This document shows positions 23,301 to 35,385 of a stretch of 64,000 nt of DNA, one piece after another. The notes beneath the pieces are model-generated. The model made no database searches, was not told the origin of the DNA, and was given only the letters and a program-made list of their open reading frames with translations. The DNA is taken from assembly GCF_015832195.1 (NCBI RefSeq), contig NC_052018.1, positions 27,618,115 through 27,682,114 of the forward strand. Direction: 5' to 3'. Origin of the DNA: Motacilla alba alba (taxonomy: Eukaryota > Chordata > Aves > Passeriformes > Motacillidae). Position 1 is the stretch's first letter. Every line of letters starts with the position of its first letter. Position numbers and translations under genes: made by a program.

Positions 23301-26300
23301 AAAGTTGGATTTCCTTTATAGGAAGTTTAATATCTACTTTACATATCTCCTTCCACCTCAATCTTCAAAACAGTGTATTTTTTAAGGTAATTATAAAATT
23401 CTGTCTTACAGCAAAATTTGCATTGTAGAGAGTATAGAAGAAATAGAGGACAATAAAGAGAATATTCGTCTTTTACTCTAAGTTCTGTCCCTATTTTTAT
23501 GATCAAAACACTTCATTCTACCCTGTAATTGCGGCTACTTGTAGTCAATATTTAATGTTCTTTCCCTTGTAAAATCAGCCATCTTACATCTAGAAAGCAG
23601 AGGAATGCAAAATCCATTTGTTGCTAATGGGAGTCCTGAAGCTCTCTTCCACTGTTACCTTTGACAAATAACAAATTTTAAAAAAAGGAATTGTAATTAT
23701 ATTGATCCATTCATAGAGGATTTGCATTAAATAGTAATATAGGTATGACTTCTAACCAAGTCTGGCACATAATCATAGTGTGATTTTGATTATGAATTTT
23801 TTTTTTAATTATGTCTTGGACAGAAGAAAACAAAACCAAGAAAAGCTATCATCACTGTCATTAACAAGATTCAATACCATTGCCACAGGATGAATTTAGA
23901 AAACCCAAACCTCCTCAGAAAAAGAAACATTTATCATGAATAGGATTTAGCATTAGGTCTGTATAAAACATGTAAAAGTTCTTATTCATAATTCTGTTTA
24001 ATAGCTGATTGGTTGTGTCACAAACATCTTAAGCTAGTTTTCTAATTTAAGTGTTTTGTTGTTTTTTCCCTCTTAAAAGAAGAGTAAACTAAATTCAGCT
24101 GATTATAAAAATTCTTTTTTTTACACAAAAGTAAGAAGGGATTTCTCTCTGGAAGTTCTGAAGTTTTAGCTGAAATGAATACATGAAAAAGAAATGACAT
24201 TTTTTCCTGGGGAGCAAATCTCTGTTTAAATACAAATCCTGATGCGCCCTTATTTGAGTGAAGCATATGTTACTGCTTGCTTCTCCTCTTCCATATTAAA
24301 TCACACTGGGATCTTCTCTTTCTTGTCATTAGCCTGGCTTCATTTTGTCCTTAAATCTGAAGATGAGAAGCATCTTTATTCTATAAACAGGTAGTAGTAT
24401 TGAAAAAAAAATAATATACTTATATGTAACATATATACAAGATGCACTATTTTTTAATGGGAAATGTCATAGAGTAGACTAAATTTCATACTAGCCCTTG
24501 CTTGGAATATAATAATTTTTTTCTTCATTTAACTCTCTTACCTATAAATATTTTAAAAAACTTTTTCAGATGGTCACCTTCTTTTACAGGATTAATTGGA
24601 ATATTTGGTGTGGTTTGAAAGCAAAATACTTAATGACAGTTTCTTGTTCTGGCTATATGGAAGTAAATAATTATTTGGTTTTTGTTTTTTTGAGTATTTT
24701 TGTTGAAGTTTTTGTTGTTGTTTTTCCCTACACTCATACCTCACTGCTCAAATCTTTTGTTTAGTTGCTCAGGGCCTTAAAATAGGTCACCTTAAAGGTC
24801 TGTTGAACTATGTATTTGTGTTAATAACAGGGAGCACACAAGAATAAAGCACACCGATAGTTGTACTTACCATGAATATTCTCCCAAAGATCAATGAATC
24901 TATAATTCAGGCACTGTTTTAGACAAAGGTGTTCTGACAGATAACACCACTCTCTACCAAGAGTGATTCTATTGGTCCTGTCATCTCCATATTACTTGGG
25001 ACCTAGAATAACATCAATGTAGAAATTGTGTCATTTCAAATCAAACTTAACTGCTATGGAATAAGTGACAGAACATTTGCACGGACATGGAAATTATACT
25101 TGCTGCATTTCTTTCTAAAGATAATAGAAGTATGGAGTTGTTTGAAAAGATTAGGGTATGTCTAAGTGCCTAATAGAGCTGATCATTATCTAATAAAGAA
25201 AACCAAAAACATGTCTGATGACACAGATGGTATGGAAATTTTCATACTTTGTGAACTTAGTTTTTCCAGGCTCAGTTCTGCAAGCTGGTGCACAGACACA
25301 AGTCATGTGTAACCATTTTAGAACCTAGTCAGAACACAGGACTGTCTGCACATTCCTGTATAGAAACCTTTTCTATTTGCACAAGTCTTTCAGACATATG
25401 CAATATTTAGTTCTTTCTTAAATATCTCATGTATTCATTGCAAATATAAAATTTAGGCTGTGTAAATATGTTTGCACATCTACTTTTAATAGCACTTTTA
25501 AAAGATGTGTCTTTTCACAACTGGTTTTTTTTAATGCTAAAAACAACAACAAAAAATATAAGTTTCTTTAGGTTTAGTGTTTAAAGATACTCTTTAAAAG
25601 GTAAGGAGATTACAAGAACTAGAGGATGAAGATATTGTATTTCATCTGTCAAACTATTTCCCAATTTTTATCAGTATTCTGGAGAGGTGAAATGTGGGTA
25701 ACAGAAATCTCTCTTGGATATTGACACTGCAGAAAAAAGTTTAGAAGAATATAAAAAATCCTGTAAAATATATATTTGTCTTTAAAAATTATGCCTTTGT
25801 GCTGGATCAGGTTTTATGCTGATAGAAATATCTTCTTAATATTATTAAATTTGAACTAGGTTTAGCAATTTTCACAAGTATTTTCTAGGGGTGGGTGATA
25901 TAGCATGAAGATTTGGGATCAAGGACACGATATGATTCTTCTCTGTCACTTAGGCATTAAACATGAATTATAGAAGGTGATTACTACATCTGTCACCCTT
26001 GCCTGAAGCAATGATATTAAGGTTTTACAGAGCTATCAAAAACCTGCTGTGTCAGAGATTAGTATGATTTCAAACTATTATTAAGCGTGGGAGGATAATA
26101 CTTTGATTCAAACCATAGTTGAAGAAACATGAGAAATATAAAGAAGCTTCCATGTTGTCAAAGTTCTACTTAAATGGCAGCACTTAAGAGAAAAGTGGGG
26201 TTATTTTCATTCCTCTTTTTATGCATATGTAACTTTTTTATTTAGCTTGTATAGGAAAGGAAAATTTTCATCTGAATGGTGAAAACAAAACTTTTTAATT

Positions 26301-26575
26301 AACCTAAAATGAAATGAGAATGTTGTATAAAATAATCTGTAAATTAGACAGCAGTAAAACTGGACATCTGTTCCCTGAAGCATTATTATTTCCACATGTA
26401 ATGGCAGATGGACATAGTTTTATCTGAGCCTCTTTGTCACTTTTTCCTGAGCAATCTGTAAAGAAGCAGGGAGATTAAAAGGAAGTATCTAAGATAACAC
26501 AGCAACATACTTTTTCATCTTTCTATTGATAAAATAGACCTAAGTTCCAAATATGTCCATAGGCTAGCTCCTCTT
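17347..26575. other. Long unique A+T-rich stretch; no gene seen
   Basis: About 9 kb with no open frame above 95 codons. Low-complexity patches include T/G-rich DNA with repeated TTGGAGTTTTTT units at 17470-17600, an A/C-rich patch at 22040-22115 and an A16 run at 22278-22293. I recognise no CR1 or LTR in it. Ancient repeats or conserved noncoding elements may be hidden here, but cannot be identified by eye. Confidence 0.5.
22278..22293. repeat. A16 homopolymer
   Basis: Sixteen consecutive A. It could be an old poly(A) tail, but no retrotransposed body is recognisable upstream. Confidence 0.8.
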
Positions 26576-26703
26576 TTCCACCTGTCCCAGGTAGCTCAAC
26601 AAATGTCTATTGTATTCCATATTTTTTCTATGCCAATCTGTCCAAGACAGGGACAGTCACTTTGAGACAGAAGTAGAGCCAGATTTTCTTGCCCTGGGTT
26701 TGT

Positions 26704-26723
26704 GGGGGGGGGGGGGGGGGGGG
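26704..26723. repeat. G20 homopolymer
   Basis: Twenty uninterrupted G. Such runs can form G-quadruplexes and are prone to sequencing and assembly length errors. Confidence 0.95.
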
Positions 26724-27045
26724 TGCCAAGGCTCTTTAAAAGTCCATTTAGGAGTTTCATAACCCCCTTTTTTTTCCACAGTTGCTGAGGAAAACTCTGT
26801 CTCTGGAGCTGGGGAGAACAATATCTTTGGACTTTTTTTTCACTGCAGCCGCTCAAGACAACCACACCAGGAAAAGTGCGATTCCTGCCCCCTACCGACC
26901 ACCAGTTTCAGCTGCTGACCTAGTTCCAGCTGCCACTGTCAATGGACCTGCCACCACTGGGGGAGACTTTGTCCAGTGGCACAGAGCAAATGGCTCAGCA
27001 GCATTTGACTTGTTTTGGACACCAATAGCACCAATAGTTCTCCAA

Positions 27046-27117
27046 GTTTCTTCTTCTTCTTCTTTTTTTTTTTTTTTTTTTGTTTTGTTTTGGTTTGGTT
27101 TGGTTTGGTTTTTTTTG
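27046..27117. repeat. Pyrimidine tract: TTC repeat, T19 and GGTTT repeat
   Basis: TTC triplets run to about 27063, then T19 at 27063-27081, then GTTTT and GGTTT units to about 27117. This tract alone produces the long overlapping open frames here. Confidence 0.9.
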
Positions 27118-27571
27118 TCCTTGTTTCCCGTTGGTTGTTGTTTGGGGAAGAAGGAGTTTTGTTATCATGGAGGTTCAGTTGCCGTGGTTTGTTTTTTTTC
27201 ATTTGTTCTCTTTATCCACCACGTGGTCAGGAGAAGGAGATGTCTCTGCCACATTGTCTTTGTCCCCTGGAAAATACAGTCAGCTATGGAGGCCACCATA
27301 CTGGGGGAGGATCTTCCCCACATCTTGTTTCCTTTTTTCCCGGGGAGTCCATGGGGTTTAGGACATTTTTATTTAGTGATTATTAGTGTTTTCTTGGTTG
27401 TAGCTGTTTTATGCTGTTTTATTTCTTGTTTTGTTTTAGTAAACTGGTATTTTTTCATATATCTTCTTGTATTTGACTCTCCTCATTGGTGAAAGAGGTG
27501 TGGTTAAAATTAAAAGGGGAGTAACTTTCTCTGGTGTTTCTGCCCCTTATAAATTTTTTTAAACCAGGACA

Positions 27572-28189
27572 CTACCATGCAGGTGAAAGCAGCTAAAAAT
27601 ACTCAAAGGCTTTTAAGAAGTTGACTGTCTTTAATTTTTAATTGTTTTAGTAGATCGGAGTAACCATTCTTATTTTACAGACTGGAAAGAGAACATGTGA
27701 TTCTTTTCAGCTAAATGTACCTACCTGAAAGTTAGGTTCTACTCCACTTGAAAAAGCCAAGATAAAAGAGAAGAAAGTCATATTTTCCATGTAAAAGACC
27801 AGTGAAGGATGTGCTGGTTTGAAACACAGTGGGAAAATTTAACCCACTCAAGCTTTCCCCTTTTCCCCGACTTGTAAGGCCTCCTTGCTCAACAAGACAC
27901 TTAAAGTTTTTCATGTAATCTGAGCTAGACACATGGGAGAAATATCAACAACATATTCTCAAGAGGTCAAAATAACAAAAAAATGTACCCGCAATTTTAG
28001 AAAATCAGAGAACTTTGGCAAAAGTTTTAAAGCAGCATTCAATTAACATAAAACATTCCACAAAACATTGACTTAGACCCATCTATGATATGGGTGTTAT
28101 GGAATTACACAGTGCTAGAAACTCCACTGATTTCCTCTATAACTTTGACATAAGCACTTAGCTGTTAGATATTAAAAATGGGACTGGTC
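27572..28189. other. No gene seen
   Basis: A 66-codon minus frame at 27732-27932 has no motif. A TGCTGGTTTGAAACACAGTG segment at about 27811-27830 recalls LTR starts, but nothing downstream supports a full element. Confidence 0.4.
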
Positions 28190-30285
28190 TGTTGAATGAC
28201 ATAGGTCAAGATCAGATGAAACACCATCAATGGATGCCTTGTGGTAGTGATCTGCTGTCTCTGTACAGACTACTCCCCAGTAAAGCAGGATTGATGGGCA
28301 AAACCTTCCTCAATTCAAAGCAGCCTTAGGTCTTCACACTCTGGTTCCCATTAAGGACTTCAGTTATACTGTAATTATACTTTTGTTTGCTAGGAAAACA
28401 ATGCAATGGCACATAAGCAATTCAGCAGATCTCTGTAATGTACCAAGGACCACTTTCATACTAAGGTTTTGAATATGTCAGCTAGGAGTGGTGCTCTTCT
28501 CGACCTAAATATAAAGAAGAGTTGTTTCAAAACATAACCATCAATGGCAGTCTTGGTTGCACTGACCATGAGATCACAGAGCTTTAAGATCTGAAAGATC
28601 ATGAGAAAAGTAAGTCGACTAAAAACCTGGATTTCAGAATGACAGAACTTCTTCAGAGAGTGGCCCCTGGGAGTCTGTCATTAAGAGCAAATGAGCTAAG
28701 GAATACTGGCAGAATTTCAGAAACATCTTTCTTAAAGGATCAGTCCACCCACTCAGCCAGAGAAGGAGCAAGCATAAGATAAAGACCTAGATCTAGCCTT
28801 GGTTAAAGCTAGTAAAAGTATTTAAAAACTAAACCAAATACGCAAATAGCAACAACAAAAGAAAAGCAAAACCAAATCAACCAAAAACCCCAAACCAAAC
28901 CAAAACCCTAAAAACAAAGCAACTACGAAACCTACCAAAGTAAAACAAAACAAAACCAAATCAAGAATTAAGTATGGAAAGGTTCCAAAAGAGGTATATA
29001 GAAATAGTAATTGAACATTCACAGGTGACATTTAAAGGCCAAAATCTCAGCTAGATCTCAAACTTCTAAAAGCGATAAAAAAAAAAAAGAGTCCTCCACC
29101 TATGTAAGTGGACAGCTCATGTGCAAGGACTACGTAGGTCCACTTCTGAATGGGACTAGCAAATCACTCACAAATAGCATAAAAAAGTTGAGGTACTTTT
29201 GCCCTCTTTGCCGCAGTCCTCATAGTTAAGGTCAGTTCCAAATTCTCTTTGCCAAGAGCAAAGATGAAGCAAAGAGCAAAGAATGATCAAGAGAGCATCC
29301 AAACAGTTTTGATATATACACACCTGCAGGCCTGACAGGATACGTGAGGGTGTTAAGACAGTTGTATGACATCCTTGAAAAATCTTTCTCTGTCATCTCT
29401 GAAATGGTTATAGGGTCCGAGGGGAATCCTGAATTACTCTGGAAAAGAGAATACATCCATGCATGCACAGGGTAAAAAGAAGGATCCAGGAAACTGCAGG
29501 CCAGTTAACATCACATCAGTCACTGTGAAAATTAATGAATTTAGGTCCTCATGGAAGAAAATTTCCAGTACATGAAGGACAAAGCAAACAGCAAAAAATG
29601 ATGGGAAAAGGCAACACATATTTACCAAAGGTATATTGTGCTTGACCAACCACATTGTCTTCTGAGATGTTTGGCGGATGAAGGCAGAGCAGTGGATGCT
29701 GTGTATCTTGATTTTAGCAAAGCATTTGACATGGTCTCCCACAACATTCTTGTTGGCAGGCTGGTCATGATACAAATTGGAAAGGAATACCACAGAACAG
29801 ATAGAAGACATCCTAAATTGCCAGGCTGAAAGGGTGACATTTAATATTCCAGACAATAACTTGCTAATGAGTGGAGTTTTTCAGAGATTGATACTGCGTC
29901 TCTCAGTATTCAGTACCTTTAAAATGGTCGGGATGATGAGATTGAATGCACCCTCTAAGAGGGACTCTTCCAGTACCTAAAAACAATTAGAGAGGAGGTG
30001 GAGAAAGATACAGGGTGATAGGTAAGAGGGAAAATGCATAATCTAATTCAGGGAAAATTCTGTCTGAATATAAGAAGAAATTCTTTGTCATGAAAACAAT
30101 TAGGTCAACAATAGGATTAGGTCACTCAGAGAACTGGTGAAATCTTTCCTCCAGGAATTATTCCAGAATTGGCTTGATGCTGCATGACCTAATCCAAGGC
30201 TTTTCTTTCAAACAAAGGTTGAACCAGATGATTTTCTAGACATCACTTCCAGAATAGACTTTTTTATGTTTCTTCCAATATCTGC
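28190..30285 (+). mobile_element. CR1 LINE relic, endonuclease through RT to 3' end
   Basis: This is the longest CR1 relic in the window. Endonuclease remnants appear first: the KDFSY equivalent of the family's GDFNY block at about 28356, the block equivalent to 'LLDLVLTNK' at about 28490-28520, and GCTDHEI at 28555-28575, which retains the catalytic Asp-His of the APE-type SDH motif. After an A/C-rich patch at 28830-28970 come the GPLLNG-like and 'DPGNYRPVSLTS' equivalents (about 29130 and 29480-29520). RT follows with VYLDFSKAFDMVSHNIL at 29701-29751. The rest of the palm is scrambled. 3'-UTR-like sequence ends near 30285. Stops and shifts are frequent. It is dead and old. Confidence 0.85.
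28835..28975. repeat. A/C-rich low-complexity patch within the CR1 relic
   Basis: Repeated CAAAACC and CCAAACC units, almost free of T and G. It sits where the linker between endonuclease and RT would be, so it has either expanded in place or inserted. Confidence 0.8.
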
Positions 30286-30739
30286 AAGAAATATCTCTTA
30301 CAACTAAAGATGACAAGATGGTGAAAGAATGTGGCTGACAGAGGTGATGACCCCTGGTCATAAATCCATTTGAAATTCAGGATATACTTTCTCAGATTTG
30401 GTATCATATTATCTAACTTTTCATGTAATTGCATCTGTGGTTCAAAGGTAGGTAAAGTTGATGGGGTTTTTTATATTCTTGCAAATCACTATGGTAACAC
30501 TACTACATAAAGCACCTTTGTGGTGGCAAGAGGGAAAATAATCTCTCTCTCCCTTCAACTTTCAAAATGTAGGCATTTAATCTAAACTAGCCTTCCAGGA
30601 TCTCATCATAGTCAGTAAGGGGAGACAGATGTCTTTGGGAAAAAAAGATCATAGACAACTCCTGCAAGCAAGATACCTATCAATTAGGCATGGCTAAAAT
30701 TAAGTGAGATTAATTGCTTTTTTAAGTAACAAGCCCAAG
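30286..30739. other. No gene seen
   Basis: Unique A+T-rich spacer between the CR1 relic and the next LTR. Confidence 0.5.
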
Positions 30740-31625
30740 TGTTATGATCAAGTTTAAACCCAGAAAGGCAAAGAAAATTAAGTCTCTGTGTATAAATTGG
30801 AAAGAACTTAGAAGATTCCAAAAATACCCAAAAAAAAAGATTAAAACTAAACAAGGTTAGATGTTGGTGCCAAAGAATTGATGTATATTATTTAATAGTA
30901 AAAGAGACAAAAAAAAAGAAAGAGAAAATAAATAAATAAATAGAAAAAAGAAGTGCTTGTGGGGATAGGGGAACAGGGAGAGAGTGACAGGGGTTAGGTG
31001 GAAGTTTATCGCCCATCCGAGGGTCCCAGTGATGCCTCATTGCTCCCTTCCATCTGGTTTTCTTGGTGGTGTAGGGCCCCCTGTTGCTGCCCTGCAGGAC
31101 CACGCTGCCACACACAACACCAGGCCACTCCAAAAAGTACAGAATTCCATGGATTAATACACACTTTGGGCAGGTGGGAATGCTCAGGTGCCTCTCTTGC
31201 AGGGACCCCGTTTGACACTGTCCCTTGCAACACTGAGGATTTGTTGCATCACCTGCAGTGCTCTGGTGCAGGGTCTGGGGACTCCTTTGGGGGCCCTTTG
31301 ATGGGCCATGTCACCCCTCTGCTGTGGATAAGCTTTTCCTGGGGTGAAGGGGCTCCTCAGCTGGGCTCCTCTGCCCAGCAGAGGTCACTGCCTCTCACCA
31401 GAGGTATTCCAACACACCTCTCTCCCTCACCTTTGGTGTGAGGGTCTGTTGGAGCCTGGCAGTTGATAACCCTGGGGCTGTCATTTCCTCCCTGAAGGGG
31501 CTAAGCTTGTACTTTGTGAATGTCCCAAGACCTGAGTTTTATCTATCTTCATCAGTGAATTCCATAGTGCCTCACTCCAAAGGCCCGTTCAGAGAGTGGT
31601 GGTATTCTGTGCAGTTTTTGTAACA
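30740..31625. mobile_element. ERV LTR, 886 bp
   Basis: It starts TGTTATGATCAAG and ends TTTTTGTAACA, giving a TGTTA...TAACA inverted terminus. The interior matches a passerine LTR that I recognise: the A+G-rich part with AATAAATAAATAAATAG near 30928, GTGGGGATAGGGGAACAGGG, then a G+C-rich part with GTTTATCGCCC, TTTCCTGGGGTGAAGGGG and GCCTCACTCCAAAGGCCCG. I found no clean target duplication (left flank CCAAG, right flank CAGTT), so ends or flanks may have changed. Orientation is not decided. A 147-codon frame at 30998-31441 is entirely LTR sequence and is not counted as a gene. Confidence 0.7.
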
Positions 31626-33154
31626 CAGTTATGCTGTAATAGGCAAAAGTCTTTCATGAAAATTATTAAGTCATAAACTATAATTTTCAGTGTCTGACAC
31701 CAAGGAAAAGTAATTATGTCTTCCAAAGTAATTCACTCCAATTTTTTTCTGAAAAGGAGTAAGCTCCAAAAGGGATGCACCATGTACAGATTCATGTTCT
31801 GACTGAGAAAACAAATGAGTTCAGATATTTAGGCAGTGTTTCTTATGGGGTGTTCAACACAATGTGACTAAGACCATTATGGGGCTGCACAGAATCTGCT
31901 AGTAATGGAAAAAGAATCTCATCAGAGACAAAAAGATAGCAGGTCTAAGTCTTTGTCAAGACAAATGTGTTGGGACTAAGAAAAAGAACCCTCAAATGTA
32001 TAGAATAGTGTGCCTGGGTTTAACCACTGCTATTCCAGGACTTTATGTCTTTTTTGTAGGTTTTTTTTAATACCTAATATATAGAATTTATCTCTGGTTA
32101 ATAGTATAATAATTTTGATTGGTTATTAAGGAATATTCAATTTTTTAATTATCTGTGTCTTGCTTAAAAATAGAATAAACAGTTTAACACAGAGTAGTCC
32201 TTGCCTTGAGGACTACTTGATTTATTCCTTGCCAGCAGTTCTGCACCTAAGGTCTTATTTAAAATATGCTGTCCACTCTTGCTGCCTTTACTCCTTCGGT
32301 TTCTTTCAAGGGGAGCCAGAATTGTTTGCCTTGGGCTTTCCACATGATTGTGGTCCTTTGATTTCCAGATCAATTCCTGAGGCAAGACATATAAGCACTG
32401 CAAATCTTTAGAAACAATGTTTTATTGGCTCCAGAGCAATCTGCTTTATTTTCAGGAGCAAGTATAAGGCAGAACCCTTAGAATCTATGGCTGCACAGAT
32501 CAGTTTGGTTTAAAAGACAATATTGCTTCTTTTTATTTTTAGAAGCTGCTTTGGAACATGGACAAATTGAGAAAATGAGATCTCTATGTACTGGACAACT
32601 TTGTAAATCATTTGCATCTCAGTTACCTAAATGGTAATTTTAAATTATACCTGGTTTATGGATTCTGAACTCTTGAAAATACAGTTCTGTTATTTGTGAT
32701 CCACATGCAAAACAATATCTAAAATTACATCCATTCTGTAGTTCTCTTAAATACATGGATATTCTCATCCTTGTTTTTTCAGTCAAATCATATTAAGGAA
32801 AAGAAATGATAACTGTAAATATGAGAGGAAAAAACCCAGTATATTTAGATTGTCCAGCTTCTTAGTCTTTCTTAGCTCACTTTTTAGCCAAAGTGAAGAT
32901 TGTGTTATGATCTATTTTCACATGCACAAAAATCTTTTGCAAGCACAACGTCCTTGCTTTATGTATTACGATCTCTTTTGCATACACAACAATCTTTTAC
33001 AACCTTACTTCTATTGTCATCTGAGCTGAGCAAATTAGTTGTGAGTCAACATATTCTTAATTAATTTATTCTTATAATAAATCTTATGAAGAAGTACAAA
33101 AAGGAGGCAGAATGTAGTAATAATATCAATAACAAAACTTTTCAGTTATTGTCA
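31626..33154. other. No gene seen; contains a small tandem duplication
   Basis: Mostly unique DNA. Overlapping plus and minus frames of about 80 codons at 32160-32411 lie in a moderately G+C-rich block that might be an unrecognised repeat. Confidence 0.45.
32907..33003. repeat. Imperfect 61-bp direct duplication, two copies
   Basis: The block TGATCTATTTTCACATGC...AATCTTTTGCAA recurs as CGATCTCTTTTGCATACA...AATCTTTTACAA. The start offset is 61 bp (32909 to 32970). Confidence 0.7.
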
Positions 33155-33884
33155 TGTGGTGTGTTGAGTTCATTGGCATCCAGGTGCCCACCAATCCACT
33201 CTATCATTGCCGCTTCTCAACAGGAGAGGGGAAGAAAATATGATGAAAAGCTTTTGCATTAGGATGAGGACAGAGAACACATACCAGTTACTGTCACAAG
33301 AAAATATGACTCAGCTTAGGGAAAATAATTTTATTTATTTCCAAATAATCCAAATAGGATAATAAAGAAATAAACCCAAATATTAAAAACATCCTTCTCC
33401 CACCCCTTCCTTCTCCCTGTGTTCAACTTCCCTTCTGATTTCTCTACCTACTTCCATCTGAGTGGCATGTGTAGATGAGGCATGGCGGTTGTGGTAAGCT
33501 CGTAACATATTATCTCTGCTACTTCCACTCTTCTGATATATTGTGGGGTTTCACACATGGGATATAGTCATTCATGAACTTCTCCAGTGTCGGTCCCTTC
33601 CTCATGAACTGTTCCAGCTTGGTCTCCTCTCCACAGTGCCATAGCTTCTGCCAGGAGCCTGCTCCTTTGAAGACTCTTCACAAGATCGAACCCTCCTTTG
33701 GGAACATCCTTCTGCTCCAGTATGAGCTTCTCCTTGGGCTGCAGGCGGCTATCAGCTCAACCATGGACCTCCATGGGCTGCGGAGGATCAACTTCCATCA
33801 GTTTCCAATGTCTTCTCATGGAAGCAACGTGCACAGCACCCCCTACCATCAAACTTTGCTACATAAACCAAAAACATATGGACA
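33155..33884 (-). mobile_element. Decayed ERV LTR, minus orientation
   Basis: Starts TGTGGTGTGTTGAGTTC and runs through GGCATCCAGGTGCCCACC, TAATTTTATTTATTTCC, CTTCTCCCACCCCTTCC and the CTCC-rich block with TGCCAGGAGCCTGCTCC and TGGACCTCCATGGGCTGCGG, ending near ACATAAACCAAAAACATATGGACA. This order matches a common avian LTR with a repeated 'ctgctccagcgtgggtcc' region, read in reverse. TTTATT at 33330-33335 is the minus-strand AATAAA. Divergence is high and no target duplication could be fixed. Open frames of 112 and 64 codons at 33574-33912 belong to it. Confidence 0.75.
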
Positions 33885-34973
33885 CTGCATAAGGACTGCA
33901 ACAAGTCTTTAGACTGTAAGAAAGTGTAATCCTAAGTCTGTAGACTAAAGCTGGCATGTCAGATATAGATCTGTGTACTACCTATTCAGCCAGTGTCATA
34001 TCTGCTTTGGCTTTGCAGCAATACAAAATAAATCAAAGTGGTTTTACAAAGCCGCACTTTTCAGTTAAGAATCTCCATTATTAAGTAACCGATTTGCAAG
34101 GAACAAGATATAGGGGCTCCAGGTCTCTCAGAGTCCTGTATCACCTCCTGTCTTTACTATCATATCATCTTCACAGAAAATGAATCCCATTTGAGTGATC
34201 AGTGCTTGACAGAGTAAAAGGCTATTCTGCCACACGGATTGGTGTTCCAGTGCAACTTTGTAGTAGAATAGCTTTCTACTTTGTTTTCCATATATTCTTA
34301 CATATATTGTGTTCAATATATTTCTGAAAATTTCATGGTGTTTTTTTATTATGAAGTCAAAAAAAATATTATTCATTATGAAAAAGAGAACTGAAAAGCA
34401 GAAAGCATTCTTGTGGTTTGCATACACCAAAGATTAAACTCAGAAGAACAGATGTGAACTCTTACTAGCAGCAGATCACAGTATTTTTTATGGACAAATC
34501 TAAATCTAATGCTCAGCCTAAATATGATTACGTTTGTTTTTCTGTTTGTTGCATCTGGTACTTGCAAGGATTTTATTCTCAAGTGTTAATTTACATCAAC
34601 AAAATAATTCATCAGTGTTGTTGTGTGTTATTTGATAATATATATATTTGTTTTTTGAGTTTGACACAACCACGCAGTCCTGGATGAAACTAAATATCTT
34701 GCATCTGTGATCCCAATTTATGCAAATTGTATAGGCTTCTAAAATTAGCTGTTTCTAGGCCACTTTATGTGACTATATGGGCTGCCTTCCTCATATGTGT
34801 GCGTGTGTGTTTGCAGAAATGAGTGACAATGCATCTCCGCTTTTCCTTTTCTGACACACATTAGAAAACAGAGGCATATTGTGTTCTCTCATATATAACA
34901 CTGACATATGCAGCTGGGTACCTTTTCTTTTTATTTCTCTTGTTCTAGCTGCTAACAATTAAGTGCTAGTATT
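33885..34973. other. No gene seen
   Basis: Unique A+T-rich DNA with motif-free frames of 65-100 codons. A TG-rich patch lies near 34796-34815. Confidence 0.5.
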
Positions 34974-35379
34974 TGTCCTGGTTTAGGGCAAATTTGGAGG
35001 AAATCTCCAAAGGAGTCCCTCTAGAAAGTAAATTCTGAGAAAAGTGGAACAAACTGTTTATTTAACAAGCAAAGTACTCACAAGTATGGAAAAATGAATA
35101 ATATTAAAGAATGGAACCTCTCATTGTTCTGAAAAGATGGCAAATTTAGAGAGAGAGAGTCCTTGTTGTAGGGTGTAGCTTGGTTTGTTCTGTCTCTTAT
35201 CAGTCCATCCTGTACTGGAAAATGCCACATCCTGGCCCCTGATGAGCCACAGGTGACAGCTCACAGTGTTCTTCTGGGTGTTCAGTCCACAGTAGGGCCA
35301 ATCAGTTCCAAGAAAAAGAAAAGCCACTGTCCAGGGACCTTCTCTGCCTCAGCTAGCTAAAAACTAACTAAAACCAAAG

Positions 35380-35385
35380 GAGAGC
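35380..35385. repeat. Target-site duplication, left copy
   Basis: GAGAGC, matched exactly at 35996-36001. It lies inside the outer LTR and marks the insertion point. Confidence 0.85.

Larger units (their letters stand above)
26583..27571 (+). mobile_element. Probable ERV LTR containing low-complexity tracts
   Basis: The right half (about 27220-27571) resembles an avian LTR: GTCAGGAAGG-type G+A motif GTGGTCAGGAGAAGGAGATG, TTGTTTTAGTAAACTGG, CATTGGTGAAAGAGG, CCCCTTATAAATTTTTTT, then AAACCAGGACA at 27561-27571. The left boundary is uncertain. TGTCCCAGG at 26583 is a possible complementary end, flanked by CCACC against CTACC after 27571, a 4-of-5 match. It contains a G20 run and a T19 run. A 236-codon frame crosses it but is poly-Phe from the T tract, with no retroviral domain. 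Right part confident, left end inferred. Confidence 0.6.

Noticed and set aside
26782..27492. 236-codon open frame
   Set aside because: It crosses the LTR, and its poly-Phe core comes from the TTC/T19 tract. The frame survives because T-rich codons avoid stops. No recognisable domain.
30998..31441. 147-codon open frame
   Set aside because: It is LTR sequence with G+C-rich composition and an overlapping open frame on the other strand.
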